Shown: positions 51,715 to 63,518, counted from the stretch's first letter. The stretch: 64,000 nt of DNA from Saccharomycopsis malanga (GCA_004014935.1 CP025323.1:806001-870000); one strand, 5' to 3'. Made by a program: numbers and translations. The notes: generated from the sequence alone by a model not told the origin.

Positions 51715-54700
51715 TCAAGTCTTTTCAATCAAAGACCCAAAAATGCTACCCATGTCCACAAATCTTCTTGCGGAATTGTTCAAGTACTTGTTAACGATGC
51801 TTTGGCAAAGTTGAAAGAAGTCTCTGTTTTGTTCTGCCAAAATAGAAACTTGGCTATCGTTGAGTGGTTCTGGTTTGTTAGCGCCTACAGAGTAAATCTG
51901 CTTCAAAGTATTTTTCTTGTTCTTTTCCACATCAAATATTGTGTCAAAATACATCAATTGACGGTACAACTCCTGATCATTGTATTTATATTTCATCAAG
52001 CCTTTACAGTTATCACCAAGACATTTACGGCCATAGACACTCATTTGTCTGGTGGTGATCTCGCACGACGGGTCATCGCATACTAACCAAGATGCGTAGT
52101 ATAATGAAATATAGGTTCGTATCTGTCTTTCTAGCTGGGATGTTATTCTGAGGGTGGACATTGTTTTGTTGCAATGTTTGCACATTAGACCGGTGGAAGT
52201 GACCTTGTAGTCGAAAGACGGGAGAATACCGCCATATCTGAACTTGAAACCACAGGAGCACTGTAGTTCTAAGAACTTGGAGTACTTGTAGCGGTCTTCA
52301 TCAGTGATGGTAGACTCAAATGGCTGGAGACCATTCAATGAAGTCCTGTTGCCCAAATTGTGTTTCTCGTATCTTCTACCCTCAAGCCCTAAAGAGTCCG
52401 CGAGCCTGACCATGTCAATGCCAGGATAAGTTTGCAACAACCTCTCCAAAGGATTGAAAAGCTGTTTTTCAAGATAATATTTTGGATCAGGTTTCAAGTC
52501 AGTGTTTTTGCTAAGAACCTCTTGTAAAGATCTGGCTCTGTCGGCAGGACCTCCTTCTTCGCCTTCAGTGATAATGTAGGTGATCACACTGCCTGCTTTT
52601 ACAATTTTGCCTTGTTTTCTCAATCTCAAAGCCACTTGGATCTGAGGCATTGATTTCCCACCAGGATAATTCTTGGGGTCTTTGGACAAACGGGTGTTTA
52701 TTTTAAACTTCTCAGGTCTGATTTCATTGTTCTTAATCTGGGCAGTCAACTTCTCAAGATAATCGTAGATCTCAGTCAACACTTCTTCCGAGTCTTGGTC
52801 GGATAAAATCTTTTCTAAGATAAAGTTGGATGTTTCTTTAGTTAATGGAGAATACTCTCTTCTTCTCAAATCCAACCCTTTAACTTCGAGATTTTCTATG
52901 AGCTTGCCGTCAGAACCAGGAACCACATTTACCGCAGCATACTTTTTCTTGGAATGCAAAAGAATGCTTTTGAACACGTTATCGAGGCCAAGCTCTAGAA
53001 TTGTATGTTTGCCATTTACCACTTGCTGGAAGCGACCAGCACATTCAAGTGCTGTTTTGTAGTCCAAAGTCCCTGTCTCAATCATGAGAGAATCGGTATC
53101 ACCATAAATGGTATGGAGATCAATGGTTTCTGCCATTTTCTTCGTCTCCATCAAAATCTCTCTACCTTTGGCGGTAACCAACATGGCCAAGGCCTTGGCA
53201 TAAAATCTACTTTTTTCAAAACCCAAATAACCATACAAAGAGTTGGCCTGCAACTTCAAGGCTAGCTGCTTGATATCGTACGACGATCTTTCTGCTGCGG
53301 TGATTTTAGAGTCTTTCAACAACTTTTTGACTTCACGGCGGCGACTGACCAAAGAGTTCAACAACCGAGGCAATATTCCTTGAGACACTTCTGGGCCAGG
53401 ATATTCTGGCAAATCATCTTCGTTCTGGCTTCTGTTGAACTCGTCCCTGTCAATGGTAGTGAAACAAATGTTATATTCTTGAATAATACTTGGGTACAAA
53501 GAATTGAAATCCATTACAACGACAAATGTTTTGTGAAGACCGACTTCTGGTTCCAACACTAACCCACCCTTGTACTGGGCCTTCTTATTATTGGTGGTTT
53601 GTTTTTCATCATCTCCGAGAGTTTCGGCAGCAACAGCTTTTTTCCTGCCCCAAGACTCTTTATCAGGGACAATGTAGTTATTTCTGGTGAATTCGTGTAG
53701 AAGGAAGAACTCACTTCTACCAGATCTGGTGCCACCCAAAGTATGAGACCATGCATTACCAGCAATAACTGTGAGAGTTCTGGATAAGGACAAGATTTGT
53801 AGCTGGAAAGCTATCTCAGAGGCAATGTTACAACGGTTCAAGACATCCTCAAGAACAGCTAACAACGCTTTGGCATCTTCAGAGAATTGTGACTGATTAA
53901 GATTGATATCGACGTTGAACAACTTCTTTTTACATATCAAATCGTACATTTCAGCCAAATCCCAACTTTGGCATTTAAGAGTGATGGATTTGCCCAATTC
54001 GTTGGAAATATCACATATCAATCTGCCTTGAAAGATCTCCTTCAAAGCCATGTTGTTCATCAACGAATTGCCGGAATTGTTGCCCTGAGACATCCGCGAC
54101 AACTTCTCTGGCCACACTTTTCTGTTCCTCTTTCCAAAATACGACCAGGTGGGTACCTTCAAATCGTGCATTCTATGAATCAAAATGTCCAACGAAGAGC
54201 TTTCCAAGTTGTGGCCAATATAAAAGTCCGGGTCATATCTTTTGATCAAAGCACACAAGCAGTTGATCAAGGTCTTTTCTGTTGGAAACGTTCTTATGTT
54301 GTAGCCGGATTCTTTACTGAGTCTCTGCAAGCCTGGAGGAAAACTTGATTTCAAGACACCCACAGGTCTCACTAGCACTATTGATTCCATAGGCGTTGTA
54401 TCTGGGCTGAGATGATCAATGTCCACGTTTCCATAGAAAGAAAGAGACACAGCTGCCACTTCTTGTTTGCTGCTTTGTTCATTGAAGATTGGTTGGACAT
54501 GTAAACTCAAACAGTTCAAAAGAGGAGGGCTCAACGAGTTGTCATTAAACACTTTTACAGATTTGGGATCACTCACAGCAACTTCCATTTGGCAATGTGA
54601 CGTGCTTCTTAAGGAATCAAAGTCACCATTAGATATTTCCAACCAACAAGGGCCCATAATGTTTCTTTGCAAAATGAAGGATTCGAAAATATTAGTACTG

Positions 54701-56019
54701 GTTCCAAATACCTTTGAAAATGTCTCGCCTTCCAAATCCGACGGGAGATTTAAGTTTCTGTTCTTAGGTGTCTGATAAGGCATCAACACTTTTAAATATT
54801 CTGTTTCTTTGGGCACATCTGGAAGCTCAAATGCATACTTTTTGACCTCAGGTTTAGCCTTTATAGAATCCAAACCGTATTTTTCCAATAATAGAGGAAC
54901 GATCTCGTCATATACATCAGTAGCAGTAGCCATTTCGTTGATTTCCTCGCCATCAACCTTTCTGAACTTTCTAGGCAAAAAATAAAGCTCTCTGGTTAGA
55001 CCATTCACTTGTAAAATATTAGACACATAATTTCCATCTTTGGCCAAGGTTTTCCCAAACAATAACAAGCTGTTATCTGCCTCCGCGTAGTCCATCCAGT
55101 ACATCTTGAACGTCCCGTCTTCGTTGAGCACGTCAGAGGATTTTGTAGAAGACGGTGCAGACTTTACTGGCGATAGCGAAAACGAATTTAACTTTGTAGG
55201 AGATGTCTCTATTAGCTCATCCTCTTCAATTTTAGTAATTTCTTTCTTCGCCTGAATGTTCACCGAACGATCTACATTGTTTACTGTTCTTCTAGGCCTT
55301 CTGGTAACAACAATATCATCTTCCTCGTCTTCATTATCATCTTGTTTAGACGTTTCTTCATCATTCTTCTCCAAAACTTTAGGATTATCGTTCGTCTCTA
55401 TAATATTGAGATCATCGTTTGTCTTTTTAAGTTCATCTTGAGTCTCACCAACTGTTGGCACATCAATATCGACCAATACTGTTTCAGAATGTTCATCTTT
55501 AACTGGTACAACTTTTGATCTCTTTAATATTCTTGTGTCATAATCGTCAGACAAATCATCTGGTGTCTTCGAAACAGGGGGAGAAACACGTTTCAACTTT
55601 CTGGTCTTCTTCGGAGCTTCCAAATCAAAGTCGTTTAAAATGTCGTCCACATCAACACTCACTCTTTTCTTCTGTCTAGAGCTCACTAACGTGCTACTAG
55701 GCTTGAAAAATCTATTGATAGGAATATTCTTTTTTGGAGCATTCTCCAGGTCCACACCGTCATCTTCATCAGATCCATACTGAGCTCCAGACACATCGTT
55801 GTCCCAGTTATCAGTGCCATCGTCAAAATAATCATTATTGGTGTCATTCACAACAAAATCTTCTTTTAAAAGATGATCTCTCTTTCTTTTTCTATACGAC
55901 TCCTCGTCCAATTCCTCATATATACTGCTATACTTGGGATCTTCATAAACCGCTAATACTGAACCTCCGGCTCTAGCTTTCCGAAGAGCAGCTAGCTTAT
56001 CCTTCTTCGATAAGGCCAT
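51715..56019 (-). CDS. POL1: DNA polymerase alpha catalytic subunit
   Basis: A 1434-residue B-family polymerase, the catalytic partner of primase that makes RNA-DNA primers. The N-terminus (MALSKKDKLAALRKARAGG) is the family start, followed by about 300 acidic, disordered residues. The degenerate exonuclease region lacks the catalytic acids, as expected. Motif A is MDFNSLYPSI with D837, motif B is LKLQANSLYGYLGF, and motif C is YGDTDS with D974 and D976. The C-terminal zinc modules are CSCGFKF...CKHC and CDDPSCE...CLGDNC, which contact the B subunit. Two ACGCGT boxes sit 82 and 124 bp upstream of the ATG, fitting G1/S expression together with POL3. Confidence 0.98.
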   Translation of the reverse strand: MALSKKDKLAALRKARAGGSVLAVYEDPKYSSIYEELDEESYRKRKRDHLLKEDFVVNDTNNDYFDDGTDNWDNDVSGAQYGSDEDDGVDLENAPKKNIPINRFFKPSSTLVSSRQKKRVSVDVDDILNDFDLEAPKKTRKLKRVSPPVSKTPDDLSDDYDTRILKRSKVVPVKDEHSETVLVDIDVPTVGETQDELKKTNDDLNIIETNDNPKVLEKNDEETSKQDDNEDEEDDIVVTRRPRRTVNNVDRSVNIQAKKEITKIEEDELIETSPTKLNSFSLSPVKSAPSSTKSSDVLNEDGTFKMYWMDYAEADNSLLLFGKTLAKDGNYVSNILQVNGLTRELYFLPRKFRKVDGEEINEMATATDVYDEIVPLLLEKYGLDSIKAKPEVKKYAFELPDVPKETEYLKVLMPYQTPKNRNLNLPSDLEGETFSKVFGTSTNIFESFILQRNIMGPCWLEISNGDFDSLRSTSHCQMEVAVSDPKSVKVFNDNSLSPPLLNCLSLHVQPIFNEQSSKQEVAAVSLSFYGNVDIDHLSPDTTPMESIVLVRPVGVLKSSFPPGLQRLSKESGYNIRTFPTEKTLINCLCALIKRYDPDFYIGHNLESSSLDILIHRMHDLKVPTWSYFGKRNRKVWPEKLSRMSQGNNSGNSLMNNMALKEIFQGRLICDISNELGKSITLKCQSWDLAEMYDLICKKKLFNVDINLNQSQFSEDAKALLAVLEDVLNRCNIASEIAFQLQILSLSRTLTVIAGNAWSHTLGGTRSGRSEFFLLHEFTRNNYIVPDKESWGRKKAVAAETLGDDEKQTTNNKKAQYKGGLVLEPEVGLHKTFVVVMDFNSLYPSIIQEYNICFTTIDRDEFNRSQNEDDLPEYPGPEVSQGILPRLLNSLVSRRREVKKLLKDSKITAAERSSYDIKQLALKLQANSLYGYLGFEKSRFYAKALAMLVTAKGREILMETKKMAETIDLHTIYGDTDSLMIETGTLDYKTALECAGRFQQVVNGKHTILELGLDNVFKSILLHSKKKYAAVNVVPGSDGKLIENLEVKGLDLRRREYSPLTKETSNFILEKILSDQDSEEVLTEIYDYLEKLTAQIKNNEIRPEKFKINTRLSKDPKNYPGGKSMPQIQVALRLRKQGKIVKAGSVITYIITEGEEGGPADRARSLQEVLSKNTDLKPDPKYYLEKQLFNPLERLLQTYPGIDMVRLADSLGLEGRRYEKHNLGNRTSLNGLQPFESTITDEDRYKYSKFLELQCSCGFKFRYGGILPSFDYKVTSTGLMCKHCNKTMSTLRITSQLERQIRTYISLYYASWLVCDDPSCEITTRQMSVYGRKCLGDNCKGLMKYKYNDQELYRQLMYFDTIFDVEKNKKNTLKQIYSVGANKPEPLNDSQVSILAEQNRDFFQLCQSIVNKYLNNSARRFVDMGSIFGSLIEKT

Positions 56020-56554
56020 GATATGCTGTTATTTGATTTAATTGTATAAAGAAGAATACAAGAAGCAATTGGCTCTTTTTTTACACGTTTTTCACGGAAA
56101 ACGCGTATTTCAGTTTTTCAAAAAAAAAAAAAAACTAAAAAAACGCGTTACGCGGAATACGTTATTAGCCCTTTGGGTATTGAAAGATCTCTCATTTTCA
56201 ATAAACCAATGGAAAAATTTAGAGTGAGTCGAAGAAATAAAATGAAAAACTTCAATAATACTTTTAAAGAGTAAAATAAGAAACAAATTAGCGCACTCTC
56301 GTAAATATAGCTTGATCATGTTGATATATGAGATATTCAACTAGGATATATATTGTAAAACGACTATATAACTCTAGGTAGAATTTAGCTTGTCTCTTAT
56401 GTTTGCCTAATTTTCATCGGAAGTGCACATTTTAATACTCGGATGAGATGCCTTCTGGCTGTACACAACTAGCTGGTCAATCCACTACATAAATTTTCTC
56501 TTCACATCTTAAAGTTGTTTGGTATTTATGCATTACATTCGTTTATTAACAATC
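56020..56554. other. POL1 promoter region
   Basis: 535 bp between the POL1 start and the PRP22 stop. It contains two MCB boxes and an A15 tract (56120-56134). Nothing else is recognised. Confidence 0.5.
56101..56148. promoter_or_regulatory. Paired MCB boxes upstream of POL1
   Basis: Two ACGCGT hexamers (56101-56106 and 56143-56148) flank a poly(dA) tract, within 130 bp of the POL1 ATG. Closely paired MCBs are the usual architecture of MBF-driven replication genes. Confidence 0.65.
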
Positions 56555-59500
56555 CTATTGTCTCTGAAGTTTCCGCTTCTTCGAAGATAAGGACACAATT
56601 TTCTCATTCTTTCTATTCTTGCTGTTAGGATCTCCTATTTTGAAAAAAGTGGGTGCCACCTCCACAAGCCATTTTGGCTCAATGGTCGTCACGCAGTGCA
56701 TGTATTCTCTCGATGTTAATAGCAATGTATGGTATATAACATGTTCTGCTCTTTTACCAAATAAAGCGCTGGAAGGATGCATATAAACAGGAGTATTTTC
56801 GATCAAAGTCTTATAGGCGCCTGATTCTTGAGAATCTCTTTTCGCTGAGTTCTTAAAAAACCCTGAGCAAAGTGCCTTTCTAATCCTATCGTAATCCCTA
56901 CCGCAGCTATCTATCCGATGCCTATATTTGACGAAAATCTTGATTAATTGATTTCTAACGTCCCTGGCACGTTTCAAGGACCGTTCTTGTACATAATTTT
57001 CTTCGCACCATTTCTTGGAGTAGTTATTTTGAACCCATGCATTGTAGGTATTCAACAATGTTAAATGATCACCGTTGACATTGTTGAATTTTGATTTTTT
57101 CATGTCTGCTTGCTGCTGTTTGTTTTTTGGTCTGTAGAAAACAGTCTGCACTGAGAGCATAGCAACAATAGTACTTAATTCATCTGAACAACGTAGTTCA
57201 ACTGATGATATCAAAGACTTGGCCAAAGAAGGATCCATGGGAAAATCTGCCATTTTTTTACCCAATTTGGTCAAATAACCATTCTCATCCAATGCAGACA
57301 AATTGTACAATTCTTCCAAGGCAACCATCATTGTCTTCATCGGAGGGGGGTCCATAAAGTCAAAATGAATAAGATCATCTATACCCATAGCCTTTAGCAT
57401 CAAAATTGTGTTGGAGAGGTTCTGTCTTTGTATTTCAGGGACAGTGTTAGGCACCATTTCGTTTTTGTATGCGTTCTCAGTATACAATCTGTAGCATTTC
57501 CCTGGTCCAGTTCTTCCTGCTCTACCTGCTCTTTGGTTCGCCTGTGCTTGGGAAATAGGGGAAACGACCAAAGAGTCCATTCCTAGCTTGGAGTCATATG
57601 CATTAATCTTCACGAAGCCGGGGTCGATCACATAAAAGATCCCATCGATGGTGATAGACGTTTCGGCAATATTTGTAGCAATCACGCATTTTCTGGAGCC
57701 TTTGGGAGTCGGCTCGAAAATTCTAGATTGTACTTCTGATGGTAAAGAGGAATAAACCGGTAATATAATGAGTTCCGGTATGGATTTGCCTAACGACTTG
57801 ACTCTTTCAAACAAAGCCTCGCAAGCGGTGTCAATCTCCTCTTGACCAGTCAAAAACACCAAGATATCACCAGCAGGCTCTGAAATATGTATTTGAAGTA
57901 CTGTATCCAAGCAGGCAGCCAAGTAGTCAAACTCCGGTTCTTTCGTGTAGAGGATCTCCACCGGAAAAGTTCTTCCAGGAATCTTCAATATAGGACAGTT
58001 GTAAAAGTATTTAGAAAACTTGTCGGCATCTAAGGTTGCAGAGGTGACAATTACTTTCAAATCTGGTCTTTTCTGGGCAGCCTTTTTCAAAAGGGCAAAC
58101 AAGACATCTGTAGCAATGGTACGCTCGTGAGCCTCGTCCAACATGATTACTGAGTAGCGAGACATGTCTGGATCTATCAAGGCCTCTCTTTGAAGCATAC
58201 CGTCGGTCATATATTTGATTTTGGTATTTCGGCTAGTCACGTCTTCAAACCGTATAAAGTAACCCACCTCTTCCCCGAGCTTACAACCCACTTCCTCAGA
58301 GACTCTCTTAGCCACAGACACCGCAGCCACTCTTCTTGGTTGAGTACAGCCAATCATTCCGTGTTTCGCAAAGCCATCCTCTGCCAAATACTGTGTTATT
58401 TGTGTGGTTTTACCAGAACCTGTTTCTCCTACAATAACAATGAACTGGTTATCTCTCACAAGGTCCAAAAGCTTGGTGCGCATTTTATATACAGGCAAGG
58501 ACCGTCTTTGCTCATCTATAGGAGCTTCGGTTCTTTTTCCATAACTGATTTTTTGCTTCATATTTGCCTTCTGCCATTCGCTAAGTACAGACAGTTCTTC
58601 TTCCGCTTGTTTATCTGACTGTCCATTACTGTTTTGATTGAACGGGTCATCTTCAGTTGCACCTTTCTTCCGTTTCTCACTGATTGCCTTGAGCCGTTTC
58701 TCTCGCAATTCCTTCAACTTCCGTTCCTTCAATTCTTTTGCTAATTGACTTCCATTCATAGCTGCTCTGTTCAAACTTCCATTGGGCTTTTGCACAATCT
58801 TCAAGCTATCCAAATCACCATCTCCGATGCTTTTGAGATGTGACTTCTGATCTACTAGAAACGGTGGTTCTTCCTGCTTCACTTCAATATCAACTTCTAC
58901 TTCTGGCTCCAAGTTTATGTCAGCCGTGAAATCATTCAAATCCTCCTCCAATTCCGGATGCTCTTTTATTGAAATCGCCCCAGAAGATATCAACTGCCGA
59001 AGCTCCCATCTTTCGGGCGACGTTAATGCTCTTTTTGGACGGCGTTCTCCAACATTCTTTTGCCGTCCTCTATGACGGTCATACTCATCAGCAGGCTTCA
59101 CTTCCTGCCCTGTGATTTGATCAACATTTTTCATACTAAGACTAATTCTCTTGCCGTCAATCTTTACTATTTTGACATAAACAGTTTCATTCACACTAAC
59201 TATGTCACTAGGATGTTCTATCCGTTCTGTGCTGATTTGTGAAATATGACATAACCCATCGACATATCTCTGAGATCCCTGGGGTCTTATACTACTCAAT
59301 CTAACAAATGCTCCAAAGTTTGTAATGTTCACAACCCTGCCTTGGTACACTTTTCCTTCGGTAGGTGCTGAATCGTACAAGTCAACATGTTTATATGATA
59401 CACTTTCTTCTGGTAACTCTTTGTCTCTTCTGTATCGTGATTTAATACTTCTACCAAATTCGTCCACCTCATCATCCTCTTCTTTCTTAACAGAATTCTT

Positions 59501-59908
59501 CTTTTCATTATAATCATACTTTCTATTGCTATACCCATTGGGCTGCTCGCCCTTCACATTCGAAATGTGATCATTATACTCAAGCTTTACTACAGGTTCT
59601 CTTTTAATGATTCCACCATCATCAAGTTGTTCCAACTTTACTGTGTCATCCGATTCTCTCTTTATCACAGTTTTTTCTCGCTTAACTGAGCCTTTCCTGC
59701 CGCTATTACATATATCATATATCTCCTCTATGGTCTCATGTTCAAAAGGCGCTTCGTTCTCTTCTAGTTTCTGTTCAAACTCTTTTATACCATTCGAATC
59801 ACAGCACAACGAAATCAAAAACTCAGCCATAGCCTCATCAGCAATGGGAGTTATCTTCTGTAGCACCTTAAGAACTTGCCCAAGAACCCCATCCTGTGCT
59901 GACATCAT
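56555..59908 (-). CDS. PRP22: DEAH-box splicing ATPase
   Basis: A 1117-residue spliceosomal helicase that releases mature mRNA after the second splicing step and proofreads exon ligation. An S1 RNA-binding domain spans about residues 180-260 ([29 protein letters not shown]). The helicase core has Walker A GETGSGKT (494-501), DEAH at 591-594, SAT, and the [12 protein letters not shown] motif VI. The HA2 and OB domains follow, with the typical end [12 protein letters not shown]. The length and the S1 domain distinguish it from Prp2, Prp16 and Prp43. Two in-frame ATGs open the gene. Confidence 0.97.
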   Translation of the reverse strand: MMSAQDGVLGQVLKVLQKITPIADEAMAEFLISLCCDSNGIKEFEQKLEENEAPFEHETIEEIYDICNSGRKGSVKREKTVIKRESDDTVKLEQLDDGGIIKREPVVKLEYNDHISNVKGEQPNGYSNRKYDYNEKKNSVKKEEDDEVDEFGRSIKSRYRRDKELPEESVSYKHVDLYDSAPTEGKVYQGRVVNITNFGAFVRLSSIRPQGSQRYVDGLCHISQISTERIEHPSDIVSVNETVYVKIVKIDGKRISLSMKNVDQITGQEVKPADEYDRHRGRQKNVGERRPKRALTSPERWELRQLISSGAISIKEHPELEEDLNDFTADINLEPEVEVDIEVKQEEPPFLVDQKSHLKSIGDGDLDSLKIVQKPNGSLNRAAMNGSQLAKELKERKLKELREKRLKAISEKRKKGATEDDPFNQNSNGQSDKQAEEELSVLSEWQKANMKQKISYGKRTEAPIDEQRRSLPVYKMRTKLLDLVRDNQFIVIVGETGSGKTTQITQYLAEDGFAKHGMIGCTQPRRVAAVSVAKRVSEEVGCKLGEEVGYFIRFEDVTSRNTKIKYMTDGMLQREALIDPDMSRYSVIMLDEAHERTIATDVLFALLKKAAQKRPDLKVIVTSATLDADKFSKYFYNCPILKIPGRTFPVEILYTKEPEFDYLAACLDTVLQIHISEPAGDILVFLTGQEEIDTACEALFERVKSLGKSIPELIILPVYSSLPSEVQSRIFEPTPKGSRKCVIATNIAETSITIDGIFYVIDPGFVKINAYDSKLGMDSLVVSPISQAQANQRAGRAGRTGPGKCYRLYTENAYKNEMVPNTVPEIQRQNLSNTILMLKAMGIDDLIHFDFMDPPPMKTMMVALEELYNLSALDENGYLTKLGKKMADFPMDPSLAKSLISSVELRCSDELSTIVAMLSVQTVFYRPKNKQQQADMKKSKFNNVNGDHLTLLNTYNAWVQNNYSKKWCEENYVQERSLKRARDVRNQLIKIFVKYRHRIDSCGRDYDRIRKALCSGFFKNSAKRDSQESGAYKTLIENTPVYMHPSSALFGKRAEHVIYHTLLLTSREYMHCVTTIEPKWLVEVAPTFFKIGDPNSKNRKNEKIVSLSSKKRKLQRQ

Positions 59909-61049
59909 ATATTATCACATATATCTATCTTTTAAGTTTCAATTAAATATATACATCTCATCCATCGCTTTATTTATACTATATACATAAAATATATTGT
60001 ATCACGTGCTTCTAGTTTCAACATACATTATGTATCATTGGTGATAAATTTCAATATGCTTCTATTCCTATGGTTTGATTGACTAAATACATTGAGCCTC
60101 TTATTCTATATTTTCTTCACTTACAAATGCCATCCTTACATTTCTTATTTTATTTTAATAATTCTTATTGGCTAGACTTATCAGTCAACACTTAAGTCAT
60201 TGCTGTTTCCGATTGTTTGGTGATCTTTATGACTCTGCACAGTTGTTTAGAGCCTTCGATTACTCTTTTAGGTACTTTATTGTTCTAAGCACTATTTGAG
60301 ACTCTGTTTCTTTCTTTTTTTGGACTTCTTCTATCCTTTTATATAGTCAGTTACATTTTTACCCATTCTCCGCTTAATACAAATCTACCTTAATTTTACA
60401 CACTATTTGGCAATGTTAATGATTTTACTATACTTGTGTGTAACAGAATTGTTAATTGAATTCTAATAAGGCATGTAATATGTTACTCACTTTCCCGTAG
60501 TCACTGAAATACCTTTTCTTTTCGATAGGACTCGAGATACCTAGGTTTGCGACGTGCTATGAAGTAGACTCTTAAGCATCAATGTAGAAACATACTTTGT
60601 ATTTTTTCAATAGATTTTTAGGTTTTATGAATTTATCTCGTTTAATCTTGTCTTCATTTTACCAAAGAAATTGCTTGCACTTTCAATAACTTTCTTTTCT
60701 TAGTTTTTTTAGGATCTTGTCCATGGTATTGTTGACCAAGTACAAATCTTCAAATATTCAGTAAAACTTTATTGTTTTCAAACGCTTTTCACTAGTGGTA
60801 CATCTGGCAAGGTTGAATGAAACTTAGCAACCTTTGTTTTTTCGGGAATATTTGAGCTGATTTCTCTCATCAAGCAGTAAAACTTTTCTCAATTATTGCC
60901 AAAAAATGATTTACTTAGAATTGTTTAATATTTTATTGATTTAAGTGCACGTATATACGTTTGAGCTTACAAAAGTTTATTATTAAAAAAAATTTCATTT
61001 ACTAATTTCTTAAAATATAATGGCAAAAATATTTTTTTTTGTCAAGGAT
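59909..61049. other. Intergenic region PRP22 to tRNA-Trp
   Basis: 1.14 kb of T-rich sequence. A CACGTG (60003-60008) lies 95 bp upstream of the PRP22 ATG. I looked for snRNA and C/D snoRNA motifs and found none that could be supported. Confidence 0.4.
60003..60008. promoter_or_regulatory. CACGTG E-box upstream of PRP22
   Basis: CACGTG is bound by Cbf1 or Pho4-type bHLH factors in yeasts. It lies 95 bp upstream of the PRP22 start. A single site without context gives no firm regulator. Confidence 0.3.
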
Positions 61050-61133
61050 GATGTGGTGGCTCAATGGTAGAGCTTTCGACTCCAGTATACCCGTGCCATC
61101 GAAGGGTTGCAGGTTCAATTCCTGTCCATGTCA
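61050..61133 (+). tRNA. tRNA-Trp (CCA) with a 12-nt intron
   Basis: The acceptor arms GATGTGG and CCATGTC pair with two wobbles. The D arm is GCTC/GAGC, the anticodon stem TTCGA/TCGAA, and the T arm GCAGG-TTCAATT-CCTGT. The anticodon CCA is at 61082-61084. Twelve nucleotides (61086-61097) interrupt the loop after position 37, the canonical intron site; the mature tRNA has 72 nt before CCA addition. The sequence from the D arm through the anticodon stem is nearly identical to S. cerevisiae tRNA-Trp, whose intron is longer. A T8 Pol III terminator follows at 61143-61150. Confidence 0.96.
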
Positions 61134-61804
61134 TTTCCTTTATTTTTTTTCCACTCTAATAGAGTTGACTGTAAATATTAATCTTTTCCCGCTAGGACTG
61201 TTTAAATGGCAAGTCGACATTTAAGAAGAACACTACACTTTAAAAGTTAATGTTACAATAATATTTCATCTTAACATATCTCGTAATTTATCTTCTACAG
61301 GACTAGATATGATTGTCATTTTTGTTTTCTAACCATTAATAGCAATTTAGCTGCAGTAAAGTAAATATGAATTGTTAAAGTGCTATGTCTAGTAGGTTTT
61401 GATTAAACACATTGGAAAAGCCCAAGAAGGTTTCCTAGTGATAGATAACTTTTTGACTTTAATACTTAAAAAGGTACCGGACTTTCTGCTTCAAACAATT
61501 GCATTCACTGGAAACATCATTGAAACAGCGAGTAAAACTAAATCAGAAATCAGATTCGAGAAAGGCTCTCAATCTTTTAGGATTTGATACTAATTGTCCA
61601 AAATGCCTGGTAGAAAGATATAGTACAAGGAAAAAAGAAAAAAAACAACCTATTATGCGAAATAATAATGATATGAAATAAAACTCAAAAATAAATGTAA
61701 CAAAAACCAAAATGAAAGATTTATCAAAACTTCGAAGCAAAAAAACTATCCGTATTTAAAAAAAATGAATTGTAAATAACATGTAGCAAAAATGAGATCT
61801 GTAT
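61134..61804. other. Intergenic region tRNA-Trp to HMT1
   Basis: 671 bp, with the Pol III terminator at left and the A-rich HMT1 3' region at right. Overlapping short frames at 61399-61740 are on both strands and lack support. Confidence 0.4.
61143..61150 (+). terminator. Pol III terminator of tRNA-Trp
   Basis: A run of eight T residues begins 10 nt after the tRNA 3' end, sufficient for RNA polymerase III termination in yeast. Confidence 0.8.
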
Positions 61805-62842
61805 CTAACGTAAAAAGTAATTACGTTTACCGCTTTCAGCTCTCAAGTCATGAGAATCGTAAGTTTGGTGGGACCATTCAATTTCAATGTCCAATTCTCT
61901 AGGGTTAATTTTGTTTGGTCTAGAAGCTAAAGAACCAGCGATTTTTTCACCTTTTTTGACGTGCAAGACGTTATCCAAATAAAAGACAGTTTGTTTCCAA
62001 TGGGTTTGTCTGTGGAAAGGACCTGTGCTGAATTGGATTTTATTTTCTTCGGTGTCAGAAGGGAATACAATATCGAACCAAGCAACTAAGGCATGAATGT
62101 CATCGTCTCTAGTGGCAGTTAATTCGAATTGCTTGAAAAAGGCCAACTGTTCGATAGTGACGGTATTCAAGTCGATTTCATACAATTTAGCAGTTGAAGT
62201 GACAACAGTATGGCTTTCTACACAATCAACCAAAGGTTCTGCCATAGAGATTGGGATAAAAGGGCTATAATCGAAACCATAAACGTCTTCCCAGAAATTT
62301 ATTTTTTCATCCTTGTATTGACCGTCTTCAATACCACTGATGTAGATGGAACTTTTATCAGGGAAAATCAAACCGCCTTTCTTCAAGTACTTGTCTCTGG
62401 CAATAAGAACAGTATCAAGCATGGATTCATAGAGCAAGAAATAGCCCATCCATTCAGATATAATGATATCAACTTCAGGAAAAGGTAATTCGACATCCTC
62501 CAACTTACCTTGTAAAAGAGTGATTTTGTCATCAAGACCGTTCAACTTGATGACCTTGTCAGCCATTTCGATAATGTTGGACATGTCAACAGCAATAACA
62601 TGCTTAGCACCAGCTCTGGCAGCAAACATTGAGAGAATACCAGTACCACATCCAACATCCAAAACAACCTTGTCTTTGAAAAGATGTCTGTTCTGGAAAA
62701 TGGCTTGACGATAACTGAGTGTACGAACTTTATCTTTCAACATCTCCTCATGAATTGAAAAATGATCATAAGATGAAAAGTAATGTTGTTCACTGAAGGC
62801 AAGAGATGCCTTATCAGTAGCAGATTTCAATGTCTCACTCAT
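61805..62842 (-). CDS. HMT1: Protein arginine N-methyltransferase 1
   Basis: A 345-residue type I arginine methyltransferase that makes asymmetric dimethylarginine on RNA-binding proteins such as Npl3. The YFxxY-type helix (Y-F-S-S-Y-D-H-F-S-I-H) is at residues 21-31. Motif I is LDVGCGTG (61-68). The double-E hairpin SEWMGYFLLYESML has E130 and E139. The THW loop is present (THWKQ), and the beta-barrel follows. The length matches S. cerevisiae Hmt1 (348). A T31 tract lies 143 bp upstream. Confidence 0.97.
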   Translation of the reverse strand: MSETLKSATDKASLAFSEQHYFSSYDHFSIHEEMLKDKVRTLSYRQAIFQNRHLFKDKVVLDVGCGTGILSMFAARAGAKHVIAVDMSNIIEMADKVIKLNGLDDKITLLQGKLEDVELPFPEVDIIISEWMGYFLLYESMLDTVLIARDKYLKKGGLIFPDKSSIYISGIEDGQYKDEKINFWEDVYGFDYSPFIPISMAEPLVDCVESHTVVTSTAKLYEIDLNTVTIEQLAFFKQFELTATRDDDIHALVAWFDIVFPSDTEENKIQFSTGPFHRQTHWKQTVFYLDNVLHVKKGEKIAGSLASRPNKINPRELDIEIEWSHQTYDSHDLRAESGKRNYFLR

Positions 62843-62982
62843 CTTTATATATATAGGATTGATCCGATGAATTCACACTATTCAATTGTGTAATATCAAA
62901 TATAATTATTGATAATACTTAAGTTTATTATTGTTTGAATGTGGAAAATTTCTTGCTTTTATATCTGAAAAATTAAAATTTT

Positions 62983-63015
<33 letters not shown>

Positions 63016-63518
63016 CGCTTTTTTCGGAATTTTTCATCCAAGATGCGATGAGGTTGGCTATATAAGTATAAATGGTAGTTGTATCATTGGTAGTAAGTAG
63101 TAGTGAAAAATAGAATAAGATTGATTATATGTAATTTTTTATATGATTGTGAATATATTATAATGTTGGATATATGATTGTAACTATTGATATGGGATAT
63201 ATTCTCATGAATGAATATTATTGGCTGTATAGAGTTGATTTGTAGCTATTTTACAATTCAGCCATCCAATTCGCACTTTGTTAGTACTCATAAAATAGAA
63301 AAACGAGAGAATTATTGAAATTTGTTTTGATTTATAAAAAGGTGGGGCAATGAAAAAGACACATCTTAGGCCTGAATTATAAGATAATTGTTTCATGAAA
63401 TGGTTCCAAGTCAAGAAAGAAACTAAACTACAGATTATTCCACTTATTGAACAATGAACAGGTATGTTTATATTACTACAATTAGGTAATGCACTATTTG
63501 AACACTTCACACTGTATA
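62843..63518. other. HMT1 promoter region with long T tract
   Basis: 676 bp between the HMT1 start and the CWH41 stop. It contains an uninterrupted T31 run (62985-63015), a nucleosome-excluding poly(dA:dT) element. The rest is AT-rich, with no other gene seen. Confidence 0.5.
62985..63015. promoter_or_regulatory. Poly(dA:dT) tract T31 upstream of HMT1
   Basis: Thirty-one consecutive T residues on the + strand, 143 bp upstream of the HMT1 ATG. Such tracts keep yeast promoters free of nucleosomes. It is the longest homopolymer in the window, and its exact length is prone to sequencing error. Confidence 0.6.
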
